Below, one piece after another: positions 26,201 through 39,309 of a stretch of 64,000 nt of DNA; the stretch's first letter is position 1; each line of letters opens with the position of its first letter. The position numbers were made by a program, and so were the translations under genes. This stretch comes from Citrus sinensis. Lineage: Eukaryota > Streptophyta > Magnoliopsida > Sapindales > Rutaceae. The notes under the pieces are model-generated. The model was not told where the DNA came from and ran no database searches. It worked only from the letters and a program-made list of their open reading frames with translations. Location of the stretch: assembly GCF_022201045.2 (NCBI RefSeq), contig NC_068563.1, positions 2,852,001-2,916,000 on the forward strand, written 5' to 3'.

Positions 26201-26628
26201 CGGCAACTCGCGAGCAGCATCGACACCAGCGAAATCCCATCGCCCAAGGCATGGTGAATCCTGAACACGGCGCACCTGTGCTCTGCCAGCACGTGAACCT
26301 CCCACAGGGGCTTGTCTTCGCTGAGGGGAGAGCTGAACGACAGGCCGGCCACGTAGTCGTTGACCGAGGTGGAGTCGTGGACTTCGACGAAGTGTCGGTC
26401 GATGTCGATGCCGGTTTCGCGCCAGTGCTCGAGGCCGCGCTTGTCTCTGACCAGGACGCTCCGGAAGCGCGGGTGCCGGACCATGATGGAGCTCATGACG
26501 GCGTCCTTCGATTTGGGCACGTCAATGGGGCGTTCGAACCCGACGACGCAGTGGATTATCGTGTTCATGTGCGGCTGGAGGAAGAGGCGGCCGGCGGGGG
26601 TCAGTGGCTCGTCGGGGTGGGACCCCAT
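20250..26628 (-). CDS. WSD-type O-acyltransferase (wax ester synthase/diacylglycerol acyltransferase)
   Basis: Six exons: 26628-25930, 21836-21764, 21648-21581, 21477-21265, 21160-21023, 20417-20250 (1,359 nt, 452 aa, all phases consistent). The acyltransferase active-site motif HHALGDG is at residues 125-131, preceded by PLWE at 107-110. A hydrophobic segment at about 171-192 probably anchors it in the ER membrane. Exon 2 carries TINDVLFGVVSSGLSRYL, and the C-terminal half (MSWFGAK, NIVGPTEKI, MHMMSYAGRADMQILVAKD) is the WS_DGAT C domain. WSD enzymes join fatty acyl-CoA to alcohols to make wax esters for cuticle. Length is slightly below the usual 480 or so. Exon 1 is GC-rich, unlike the DNA around it. 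Intron 1 is 4,093 bp and full of repeats. Family certain; member and substrate not. Confidence 0.92.
22722..24381. mobile_element. Long fold-back (inverted-repeat) element in WSD intron 1
   Basis: The left arm begins GCGTTTACTTTTTGGATTGG (about 22,725). Its reverse complement ends near 24,305, and several hundred bases inward also pair, including the motif TCTTGGATTGGGAGTAAA and the A/T-rich interior. The centre (23,355-23,620) is a dense set of GGAGTGGGA/TCCCACTCC palindromes. A second end, GTGTTTACTT-CTGGAGTGGGAG, occurs at about 23,477 and, inverted, at 24,340-24,378. This suggests two related elements joined or nested head to head. No transposase is visible. Target duplications were not resolved. 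Confidence 0.75.
24463..25320 (+). repeat. Diverged tandem duplication of about 370 bp in WSD intron 1
   Basis: The segment from about 24,463 recurs from about 24,829. Shared stretches include GAAGTGAAACAAAA, TTTTCTACCATACTAGTTTT and the following CTGCATTTTCCTTTTCAC. The trailing part (AACAACTCAAATAC ... GAAATGGACCACAAAAAT at about 24,750-24,810) returns at about 25,228-25,290, with an extra A/T-rich piece inside the second unit. Confidence 0.75.
25558..25640 (-). repeat. tRNA-like (SINE-related) fragment in WSD intron 1
   Basis: On the minus strand a B-box-like GCGAGTTCAAATCTCC lies downstream of TTAGCAGTTGGCC, which resembles an A box with one mismatch. This is the layout of an old tRNA-derived SINE. 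Ends are not defined. Confidence 0.35.
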
Positions 26629-27805
26629 TTGTAGCTGTGTATGTTCCTTATTGAAGATGTCGTACAGAGAATTTTATGACGCCGGTTCCATCCAACTAAC
26701 TGGCTTTAACCTTTGCCTTTATTTCACGTCCGCTTAGTTTTGTCGGTTTTTTTTTTTTAATAGGTCAAAGTCCACTTTCCGGAGGGTCTTTGTCTGAGGA
26801 AGAATGTGGATTTTTTTTTAATTGAATCGCAATAACTAACTATAATTATAATTTTAAATAATGATTGATTAACTAGCTGATTTAACTCATACTTTCAATT
26901 TTTTTTTTTTTAACCACGAAGTATTTTGGAGAGGGCTCCAACTGTGGGAGGCACCTTTAAACTTGTACCACAACCCAGATTAAAAGTATCTCCTCGAACC
27001 GAGAGGCACAAGTTCTCCCAACAAAAATGACTTTCCTCTGATTCAAACTGGGGAGTAAACTCAGTCAAGCCACTTAAGGGGACTCCATTACCAGTGGAGA
27101 CAACACTTTGTTAGTAGCTCATACTCTCAATTTTAAGCATGCACAAGTTCATCCTCATGAATTTTCAATTATACTTGCATGCTTTTACAAGGTTCGATGA
27201 TATCTTCAATATTAAATATTTTTTAATATGAAAAATGTGTGAGTACGTAGTGGTAAATTTGAGACGGTTGGTATTGTTGATAAAAAGAAATGGTCATAAA
27301 TGTCAATATCTAAACCGTGAAGAATATAATACTTTTTCAAAGTATTAAAAAAGAATGAACTTTAAAATTATTATTATATGAACATAGAGTCATAGTTAGG
27401 GGGGGGGGGGACTTTTCTTCCTTTTTGATTTAATTTTTTTTATCATCAAAACAAAACATACGTTCCATTAATTTGTCTTATTTTGATGATCAAAGAATTT
27501 GTTTTGTTACTTTTTTTTTTCTTGAATCATGAGGTGGTCCTAATTGGACTCCAACTGAGAGATGTATCTTTAAATTCATATCACAACTTAGATTAATTCC
27601 TGCTTATACCGGATCGACCCGTAAAGAATAAAATATTATCCAAAGTGGTGATAATTGATTGATGGTCTAGGCAACAAGTATTACAAACTTTGTTTAGATA
27701 ATTAATAAATAGTTGGGAATATTAATTATGCCACTTGGGTTTAGCTGTTGAGGACCGATGCTTTCCTTTCAAACTTCTATTGATAAGGGGATTAAAATAA
27801 TGATT

Positions 27806-27836
<31 letters not shown>

Positions 27837-29240
27837 ATACACACATGTGTATACATATGTACATACATCATACATATATATATATATATATATATGGAAA
27901 ATTTGAAAGATGGAGGATTACTTTTTAAATTGATTGGTTGTTTTAGTCATTAGCGCATTAGATGCTCCTTCAACAATAGTCATATTAACTAGCGTATTCA
28001 TTAATGTATATCTTCTTTGGACGTTCGTCGAGTAAGAAAGGACAATTGGATAATATTGTAGTTTTTGAATTAATTTATTAATTATACTGTATAAATAATT
28101 AACTGTAAAGAGAATTAATTAAACATTTAGTCAAATTTATTTTTAAAAATACTATAACTTTTAAAAATAGATGTATTTAGTAAATTTTACTGTTAAATTA
28201 CTGTTAAAACATAAATGATTGAATTGGAGATAATGTTGAATAAAATTTATTTAAACATTTATGGGTATGAATATAAAATATTTTTGATTGTGTACGTAAA
28301 TAATTGACGAATAAAATGAATATTTTATAATATTAAATTTTTTTTTATCTCAATATAATTACTAATAATAATAATTTATTTAAAGTTGATGATTTTATTT
28401 CCTAATTAAGAAGGATGATTTTAGATTTTTATAAAATATATGAGGATATATATGAAATTGTATTATGTATAAAAGTAATTCTCAAAATTAGATTTTAAAA
28501 AACTACTAATTTTGTTGCTTTTCAAATTTGTTATAGGATGAGATAATTTTATCAAAAGTAATTTATTAAAAAAAATTAGCAAACATCAAAATTAAATTCT
28601 AGGTTTTTGAAATCACATTTGAACTTCCTAAAAGTAATCCCAAAACGTGTCCTAAGGATGTAGTATATATTTTGTATTAGATTATTTTCAAGCTGGTTAA
28701 TTAAATAACTCACTAATCAGACACACTTTCAAATTATGTTCAAGCACCAATCACTAAAGTTAAGTAAAATGAAAATTAAAATTTACAAATTCTCAAAAAA
28801 ATTGAAAAAACTTCAACCCTTAATAGTCGAATCATACAAGAAGTGATTGGTGAGGAGATCTTTAATCCGATTCTTAATCCAATAATGTCTGATTAATACA
28901 CCAATGATTCGGTTTCAGCAAAATATGGTGATACAGTCTACAAATATTTCCTGACTGGCTGAGAACGAAGCCACATTTGAACCTTAAAATTCATTTTTCG
29001 AGTCAAAGCCGAAGAAGTAAAGTAACAGAAGACAAAATTGAAGCGTTTAATGTCTATACGAAACGATTCGTCAAAGGCTGTGGACGCAAATGTAAGGATG
29101 CTTCCACATGGTACCACTTAATTCAGACAAAATAATAACCCAGTATTACAAGGCTTTAATTCCCACCACAGATTTTAGAGCTCAATAACATAAATAAGAT
29201 GGAGGGAAGGGATTACTCAATCTAGCCAGGACCCTTGCAA

Positions 29241-29564
29241 CCACTTGGGCTAAGGCTAGAGCCACTCCCTCACAAATGTGAGGAAAGTGGTTCGAGCCCC
29301 CGCAGATGTATTGTAGGAGTTTAATTTAAATTTCTTTCCTCGGAGTTTCATAACTTGAGTGAATGTAATCTTTCTCATAAGAAGAAAGGTGACGTCCCTC
29401 GAACATTTGAGAGAGTTAAAAATATTAGAGGTGTCATATCAACGTCCCTCGAATATTGAGAGGATTAAAAATCTGAGCGGTGTCATATCATAATTAATGT
29501 AAACGGTCTCAGTATTTGTATGATTATAAATATCATGAACAATAGTTCTCATTAAAAAAAAAGC
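29241..29564 (+). mobile_element. tRNA-derived SINE with 13-bp target duplication
   Basis: The 13-mer AGGACCCTTGCAA occurs at 29,228-29,240 and again at 29,565-29,577, enclosing 324 bp. A near-perfect pol III B box GGTTCGAGCCC lies at 29,289-29,299, about 50 bases into the element, and it ends in a run of nine A. These are the marks of a SINE inserted by reverse transcription. The A box is weak. It carries an internal 51-bp duplication. Confidence 0.8.
29391..29491 (+). repeat. 51-bp tandem duplication inside the SINE
   Basis: ACGTCCCTCGAACATTTGAG followed by a GTGTCATATCA end at 29,391-29,441 is repeated with a few changes at 29,442-29,491. Confidence 0.8.
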
Positions 29565-32169
29565 TAGGACCCTTGCAAAAATGGCATCTATCAAGGCCGG
29601 CATAAAGTCATTTGTGTGATGTTAACATAAACCCACCACGAATCAATCATTTTGTGCAATTTGCAAATCACTTTTCCTTCTGTGTATATAGAAATTAATA
29701 ACATATAATAGTGTCATAAGACAAAAATTTGTAACATATAACGTCAGACTAGTAATATGAATATAAAGAAGAACAGTGTAGTTGGGGGCTAGCAGAGGCG
29801 GATACACCTCGTGATTAATGGGGGCGCGCGTCCCTGCTGCTGGAGAAAATAATTTCAAAAAAAAAAAAAAGAGAAATTGATTTAAGTTAAATCTATTAAA
29901 GTAGTCCTATTAATTTATAAAAATAATGGGGGCTCAAGTCCCTCCATCTTTCAATTTATTTGTGAAATTTTAACGGATTTTTTTATTAATTTATGAAATG
30001 TTCATTCATTTATTTTAAATTATAAATAAATATGAAATTAAATAAATTTTATTCATTCAATTATAAATAAATTTGGCATAATAAGTGTTGCTTGTAATGA
30101 TAAATTATTTATCATTTTGGTCATTATACCTATATATAGTCAACACACTAATCATTAGTTTACCAAACATGTAATGCAAGTTATTTGAAATGTGATTTTT
30201 CAAATGATCTTGATTATCCAAACACCTTTCTAAATTATTTACAAAATTGACTTTATAAGGATCTATCTACAAAGAATTGATTATTTGGAAAGTTAATGCA
30301 ATCCCAAACATACCTTCAGTCTTTACTGTATGCGTGAATTCCAAAATGCATACCTACCAAGTTGTTCGAAGAAAATTAAAAATATTGTTCCCGTATTTCT
30401 AATTATATCAAATGCTTCTTCTATTAACATAATAATAATAATAATAATAACGACGATAATTCAGCAACGTATTTTAAATGATTTTGACATTAAAATTTTC
30501 AAAATAACCATTAAACGAGCCAAGAATTCACAACTTCATATGAAGTGATGAAGTATGAACATGTATAGGCATAGCAATTATAAGTAAAACAGATGTGGAA
30601 TAGCAATTATCGAATACTTCTTCCCTCATCCTATAAATTTTTTTTTTTTTTTTGACCTTTAACATCGGACAAGCTGATCGTTTGACATAATTATCTAACA
30701 AACAGATGTGACATGTAACAAATAAATCGCTTGTTATAAGTAAACTTTTCCTCCACATAATATTATTGATAAAGAGTATTGATAATAGTGAATAGTTGTT
30801 GAGTGCTTTTAAATGAGCATAAGGGTGAGGGAGGGACGATGGAAACAGAACACATGTTGTCATTTCATACACTCTTCTCTCTCTTACTTATGGCCCACTA
30901 GCACTATTATTATTATAATAATAATAATAATTAAAAATGAGCCAAAATAATGAAAAAAATTAAATTAAATAAAAAAGCAGCCGTTATCCCCAAGTACGGG
31001 ATCTGCTGACGGTGCCGATGACGACCGCGCCAACAACAGAGGCGGCTTCTAAGTTGACGAAATTATGAAATTGTCGTTGGTTAATTGGTAGCTCTCTCTC
31101 TCTCTCTCCAATTACATTGAAATAAGGCAAACACTATTGAATCCGTCATAAGTTATAAGCACACGAGAGATTGAGTACTCGATAACAAGCTCAATGATAA
31201 TTATTGAATCCGTCATAATTTGAATTTGATTGAGCTTTTTTTTTTTTTTATAATTGGAGAAGACCTTTTGGACACAATTGGATCACTGTTAACCTCAATC
31301 GGTTTGTTGTTCTGACTTGTTCCTAGTAACCATTATGCTGAATTTTAAATTATTGGATCACTATTTAGTATAGTCGGATTACCGTTTAATTCCAAAAAGT
31401 TCACTAATCAAAGTCAAATCACCGTTTGCCATTTTCAGTTTACCGTTTTATTCCAGAAGCTCACCTCTGCGAAGTCGGCTTGTTATTTGTAAATAACGGT
31501 TTGCTGTTTTCAAATAATTTTTTTTTGTATTTTATTGGTTACCGTTTTCTCACTAACAGTTAACCATTAACTTCCAGAAGCTATTAATAACTCAACTACA
31601 AGTTATTGGTTTACCCTTTTTAAGCTTAACGGTTATCCATTTATTTTCAGAAACTTGAATTTGTCGAAAACATCATACGGTCTAAAGAAATTATCCAAAC
31701 TTAAAGACTCTAACTTTCTTAATCTAGTTTGTTATTATCAAAATCAATGTCATGGTTATGTCAACACTTCCTTTGCAATTGTAGATTAGTGAAAGTGTAA
31801 AAAAGCAAACTAAAATGAGTGATTGTGCGAGAATTAAAAGTATTGCATCAAATTGATATTATAAGCCCAAATTGATATTTGCATTCCCAATTATAAAGTA
31901 TTGCATCAATACAAAAAGGCAACATATATGTAAAATTAAAACTGGTGCATTTGACAGTAGCAAATTGAAAAGACTTTTACATCTTGCAATTTGGGTCAAG
32001 GCCATTAGCAAGCTTTTACAATTTGCTTGTTATGCATCAGTACAATATTTTCCAAATCAAGTTATCATAAAAAATTATCATAAATCGCCTAATTGAATTT
32101 TTTTACAAAATTATCATAAACCACAGAACTATTATTTTTACTTATTTGACAGATAATTGATCGTATACA

Positions 32170-32170
<1 letters not shown>

Positions 32171-32214
<44 letters not shown>
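32171..32214 (+). repeat. GA dinucleotide microsatellite
   Basis: About 22 uninterrupted GA units roughly 600 bases upstream of the RPS16 promoter. Confidence 0.95.
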
Positions 32215-32217
<3 letters not shown>

Positions 32218-32754
32218 ATGAGACCTTTAGCAATGGCAGTATTGGCATTATGGCGATGGCTTTGTTAGACCTGTGATGCATTGGCATGGTGGCGGTGGCT
32301 TTATTGGCTCTTTATACATCAGCATCATGGTGGCAGCTCCATTGAATGCAAGGTTATGGCTTTTCTTCTTCTTCTTCTTCTTCTTCTTTTATAAGAGATC
32401 ATTAGTTGATCATCGTCAGTCGTTTTTTAACAAAATAATCCTTTTTTTTTTTTCCAACAGAATAGATGTGCAGAGCTTTAGGAGAGAAGTGCTGCTAAAC
32501 GAAGATGATAAGGTTTAGCAAAAAAGCTCGATTTTCCTACTTTTTTATTTTTTTAATTATAATTTTAATAGTTATTGTGGGTCACAAATAAGAGAGAGAA
32601 TGGCGCATGAAACAGCAGCAAGTGCTACCATTTTGGTCGTCCTTCCCTCGTCCTTACGGCTATTTACTTATTTAGCATTTTTCATAGTTGTTTAGTTTTA
32701 AATTATAAAAATTATATTGAAACGCACCGTTTCAAGCATAAATGTAATTATCCA

Positions 32755-32905
32755 AAACCCTAAGGGCATTTCCAAAAACTGAGAAAACCCTAAACACTAA
32801 CTATATAAGCCCCACGTAGTCCCTCGCGCTCCTCCACTGATAGTCATTTTAGGGTTTCTCTGTGTGTCGCGCGCGCGCTACCCTCATAGCAAACCCTAAC
32901 AGAAA
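32755..32905 (+). promoter_or_regulatory. RPS16 promoter and leader with telo-boxes
   Basis: Telo-box motifs AAACCCTAA occur near 32,756, 32,786 and 32,891, and one inverted copy (TTAGGGTTT) at about 32,849. A TATA-like TATATAAG is at about 32,802-32,809, roughly 100 bases before the start codon. Telo-boxes are a known feature of plant ribosomal protein promoters. Confidence 0.75.
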
Positions 32906-33352
32906 ATGGCGACAGCAAAAGCAGGTCCAGTGGAATCTGTACAATGCTTCGGCCGCAAGAAGACTGCGGTCGCCGTGACTTACTGCAAGCGCGGTCGTGG
33001 GTTGATCAAGATTAACGGCTGCCCGATCGAGTTAGTCGAGCCGGAGATCCTCCGCTTCAAGGCATACGAGCCAATTCTCTTGCTCGGGCGACACCGATTC
33101 GCCGGCGTGGACATGAGAATCCGCGTGAAGGGCGGGGGACACACGTCGCAGATCTACGCCATCCGTCAGAGCATCGCCAAGGCTCTCGTGGCTTTCTACC
33201 AGAAGTATGTTGACGAGCAGAGCAAGAAGGAGATTAAGGACATTCTCGTTAGGTACGACAGGACCCTGCTTGTGGCAGACCCACGCCGGTGCGAGCCCAA
33301 GAAGTTCGGTGGACGTGGCGCTAGGGCTCGGTTCCAGAAGAGTTACCGTTGA
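32906..33352 (+). CDS. RPS16: 40S ribosomal protein S16 (uS9)
   Basis: A single open frame of 148 aa. The sequence is a full-length match to plant S16: [19 protein letters not shown] near the N terminus, [20 protein letters not shown] in the middle, and the basic tail [14 protein letters not shown]. In the ribosome this tail reaches the P-site tRNA in the small-subunit head. There is no intron, and GC content is higher than in the flanks. The frame is intact and the promoter is typical, so it is probably an active gene and not a retro-copy. Confidence 0.97.
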   Translation: MATAKAGPVESVQCFGRKKTAVAVTYCKRGRGLIKINGCPIELVEPEILRFKAYEPILLLGRHRFAGVDMRIRVKGGGHTSQIYAIRQSIAKALVAFYQKYVDEQSKKEIKDILVRYDRTLLVADPRRCEPKKFGGRGARARFQKSYR

Positions 33353-36300
33353 GCGGGAATGCAAGGAAGCGAAACGAAACGGCTTTTCGTTTTGCTATTT
33401 TAGTTTGTTTGTTTTACTTTTTTATGAAATTTTGGTTATTTTGAGACTGGATCATTAAATGTTAGTAGTTTATGAGATATTAAGGCTTTGGTGAGGCGGT
33501 AATGAATTACTGTTGAAGGTTAAATTTTGTAATGGATGATATGGTTGTCTAATGCATGTTTTAGTGTCAATTAATTTTCATTTGGGATGTTCTTAGTTTA
33601 AATTTAGTTTAATTGTTATTATAATGTTCAGGTTTAATTCTATTGAATGTGTGATGACTGGTTGTTATGTCGAAGATTAGGCATCTTGTGAGGCATAATA
33701 TTGGTTTTTTATTTATCTACGAGACCTAAAGAGTTGTCAATTGAATGTTATTTTCATCAATATACGGGAAGTAGATCCATCTAGAGTAATTTTTTTCAAA
33801 CGATGTTAGTATCTAATTTATATAAATAATGTCTAATACACTTTTATTTTGCTTGATTGATATGTTGCTGTATCTCTTGCTTTTGTCTGGTCTGGCATGG
33901 TTTTGAGAACATCATGGTGATTCTTTAGTGATATGGTAATTAGGCTATAATTTCAAGTAGTTTGATTGCTACTGCTTTGCTCCTTGCTAAAAGAAAAAAG
34001 GAACAAAAAAAGGGGTAAAGAAAAAGAATGGTCTGGTGATGTTTGCATTTTAGTTGATTTTCGTCATTTTGGTGATTTCAAATTTGAAGTAATTCAGTGG
34101 ATGAATTCTATCTTGCCCGTTTTACCAATGTCAAGAATCCTTATTCTTGAAGTGTTTATCTGGATATAATGTGGTTTATTGTGGTTTTAACAATCAAACC
34201 TTCTAGAATTTGTTTGTTTCTGCAGCCTAGTCATTGTTGAAGGTTTATTGCAACCATTGCGTTAGTAGAAATTCCCCGTGCTTTTATTTCTGACAATTTT
34301 TTTTCTCTTAATACATTAGACCAAATTTTATTTTTCTTCTGATTCGCCTTTTTATATTTGTTAGTCCACCTTGGTATGATTAATAACTCTTGTTTGATTG
34401 TCTGACATTCGTTTGTTGTCAATTTATCTGTTTTGGAATATGCTATAACCTATTCATTGTTGAAGGTTTGTTGCATTCGTTGTTCTGATTCACCTTTCTA
34501 GATTTTAGCTGTCCCCAGCTCTCTACTTTAGAATCTAATATGTTGTAACACTTGAAATATGACCCGGAGTTTTTTTCTTCTATTTTGTTACCGATTGCTT
34601 GTATGTTTGATGCACATTTCTTTTGTCTCATGCTTCATTGGTCTAGTGTTTTGGGTAAACCTTCTCAAGAAGGTATTTCAGCTGTTTGTTTTATTACTGT
34701 TGGGAGGTTAATGTTCATGTAATAATATTATCCTCATCGATTATTGTTTCTTTATATTTACTTCTTGAAAATAATGCTTTTTGCTTGTATTGGATTTGAT
34801 TGCTATTAGTGAATTAATTTTGTCCAAGTATACTGAAGTTATATTATTCACTTCTATGATTTATATTGAGACTTTAGCTTGGATTGTTGCTCCTTTCTTG
34901 GTAGAAAGAAAGTTCATATAAGATTGCCAAGTAGAATATTTTTGAAGTACAACAAGGGCTTGTTAAAAAATGTTATGGCAGACTATTCAACTAGTGAAGT
35001 CTTGATGCATTGCGAGTTTCCAACACGGCTCTGTTTCTCATTGGATGTTTCATTGTAGTTTAGTTTGCATTGTCGCAGTCTCACAGATAAGCCATTGTGC
35101 TGCATTTCCAATTTCCCTTGCGGAATGATGTAGATTGAGTTTAGTTTGCAAGTTTCTGCACAATTTAAATAGGTACCTCCTTGACCTTGAGAATCAACAT
35201 TTCTATCTAGTGTATGTATTTGGGTTGGGAATTTTTAGATTGGGTCGGTATTTCTCTCCAAACAAGCCAGGAATGGAGTCGAGTCAAAGCTCCATCAATT
35301 CGGAAAATTGATACCGCTTTTTCTTTGGCCCATAGGTGAAAACTATGAGATATATACCAGGAAAGTTTGATCGATGTCAAGTTGTTGCTGTTGAAGTCGA
35401 TGTAAAGTTGTTGCTGTTGAAGTGAAAGGGGTTTTATCCTCCACATGCATTTGTCCTTCGCATGCATTCTAGTTCATTAATCGCTTGTGGAGTCGAAGAG
35501 AGCCACCGTTACTTCAAATTGGCATCACTTGTAGGTTGTGGAGTTAAGGAGAGCCACCGTTGCTTCAAATTGGCATTGTGGTTGCTTTATCAGCTTTTAA
35601 GCTATATGGCCTAATCACAATACCAAACAATGCGGCCGTAATAAGCATTGCTTCAAATTGGCATTGTGGTTGCTTTATCAGCTTTTAAGCTATATAGCCT
35701 AATCACAATACCAAACAATGCGGCCATAATAAGCATTTGCATTCAATGACGACATCAAATGTCTCGCTCGTACTAGGCAGGTCTCTTACTGATGGAAATC
35801 ATGGGCACATCGGAAAGTCTCGGTACGTCGTTCTCAATTTTATTAATGAGTGATATCGCGAGTGGGCCAAACTCCATTCTTGAAGCAACATTTTCTACAA
35901 GTACTCGTGTTGACAGGACAACGGGTTGCACTCGACATTAAAGATCCATTGGAATTGAGATTGAACAATTATAACTTAAAAGATACAATATTAAAGTATA
36001 TTTATTATATTTTTAATAATTTTATTAAAATTATTATTTAAAAATAGTATGTACTATATATACTATTAATTTTTATTTCATAGTTACTTTTTTTTTTCAC
36101 AACAGCTATAATTTAAAAGTTACATCATCTCAATTCCAAATAAAGTCTAATTCGGTGGATGGACGGTGGGTTTCTTTTATCTATATTTACAACGAGCGAC
36201 TCCTTTTTGAAACCATTAGAGTGAAAACTTAAAGCCATAGAGACACTTTGAAAGTATTTTTTTCATTCTCTTCATTCTTAGGTGGTGCGGATTTACCATT

Positions 36301-37681
36301 TCATTGCATACCATTATTTGTACTTGTTCCATGGTGTGTATATAAAACCCGTTTATTAATGATAAAATTACCTGAGATTAAGGTACGTGGCTGGGTAGGT
36401 GAGGTGCCAGAATCAAGGAACGGGCCATGCGAGGTCCACCACCATCATGGGATTTGTTGACATAGTATTCAACACTATGCTTTTTACTTTCTCAGAATTA
36501 AACACAATCACAATGTAGTTCTATAAATTGACTTGTATAATATAAAAAGCAAGCATACAATGATAGCGCGTTACATGTCCTCTTCTGTCTTTATTCTTTT
36601 TTCATTTTTTTCCCTGAAAAAGGGCATATTATCAAGTTGATGCAGGTAAAATGAGATGATACTTAACTAACGATGTGTTCATGTTTGACAATGAAACTTC
36701 AATTACCCACACAGGGAACTTATCTAAAATAAAAATATATCACAAAATGAATTTCTCCATTTTCGGAAATTTTCTGATTTACTTCCACAAATAACTAACA
36801 GTATAAATAAATCTCTTGAGAAGAGTCCAAATCTCACTATGCACTAGCCGTGATATTTTTTTAATATCCCATATTAAATCGGGATAATTTCATATAAGAT
36901 TTAGGGCCCGTTTGAGATTATTTTTTGGAGGCTTAAAAGTGATTTTGAAATTTTAAAAATTAATTTGAGTGTTTGTTAAAAAAAAAAAATTAAAATCACT
37001 TTTGTCAAAATAAATCCCTCGTACAACTGATTTTGAAAAATAAGAAAGGAAATAACTTTTAAATTCTGATTTCAAGAATCAATTTTATCCTTTAATACAA
37101 TTCCAAAATTATTACATAAGCCCAAAATTATCCTTATTCAAATTGGAAACAAAATCAATATTTTAATAAATTTTTATTATAATTCATCAATATAAATTTA
37201 TTAATATCAATTTGTTGGTTGAATTATTATTAAACTTGTTTCACTATATTATAAATTTAATTATCAATTGTTTTAAGACAAAAAAAATCAATATATCATA
37301 AAAAATTAGGTTAACATTATTATAATACACAATTAAAAACATTGTATGTACATATTTTTATATGTAGAAGTAAACTTTATCCTACATAATGTACATTTCA
37401 GTTATTTGTTTCTCTCGACAGTTTAACAGTGCTTTCAAAACTCATAATATTTCTAAAAATAAAATCTACCAAACATTTAATTGATTTTCTTCACAACTGA
37501 TTATTTTTAAACTAGCCTTAGCCAATAGTCCATTTTGCATCGATAAAATAAAGTACAATAATTTGCATTAAAAAGAAAAAAGCACGAGAGAGGGGAAAAA
37601 AATGGTAAAATCACATGTAGCATTATCTTCGAGGTACCGGTCATCTGCGGCGGACCCCCTCAGAGAATTGGTTTAGGCATT
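33353..37681. other. Intergenic DNA between RPS16 and CCoAOMT
   Basis: The genes converge. The first 300-400 bases should be the RPS16 3' untranslated region. Local repeats exist: a phrase around ATTGTTGAAGGTTTATTGCA at 34,228 returns at about 34,455, and nested tandem repeats lie at 35,380-35,735. A segment starting GGGCCCGTTTGAGATT at about 36,903 resembles a transposon end, but its partner end is unclear. No gene recognised. Confidence 0.45.
35380..35738 (+). repeat. Three adjacent tandem duplications (21, 51 and 88 bp)
   Basis: Units of 21 bp (AAGTTGTTGCTGTTGAAGTC and its copy) lie at about 35,380-35,422. A 51-bp unit starting TTGTGGAGT lies at 35,485 and 35,536. An 88-bp unit starting CTTCAAATTGGCATTGTGG lies at 35,563 and 35,651; its two copies are almost identical, so that duplication is recent. 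Confidence 0.85.

Positions 37682-39309
<1,628 letters not shown>

Larger units (their letters stand above)
26629..32754. other. Gene-free region between WSD and RPS16
   Basis: About 6 kb with no recognised gene. It starts with the WSD promoter. It contains two diverged copies of one repeat (26,915-27,000 and 27,520-27,600), a TATG/TA microsatellite at 27,809-27,895, a SINE at 29,241-29,564, a degenerate ACCGTTT/CCAGAAGCT repeat at 31,260-31,640, and GA microsatellites near 31,090 and 32,171. A short GC-rich island lies at about 30,980-31,055. Confidence 0.5.

Noticed and set aside
33640-33740. Possible C/D snoRNA downstream of RPS16 (TGATGA motif)
   Set aside because: No matching D box with a terminal stem at a suitable distance.
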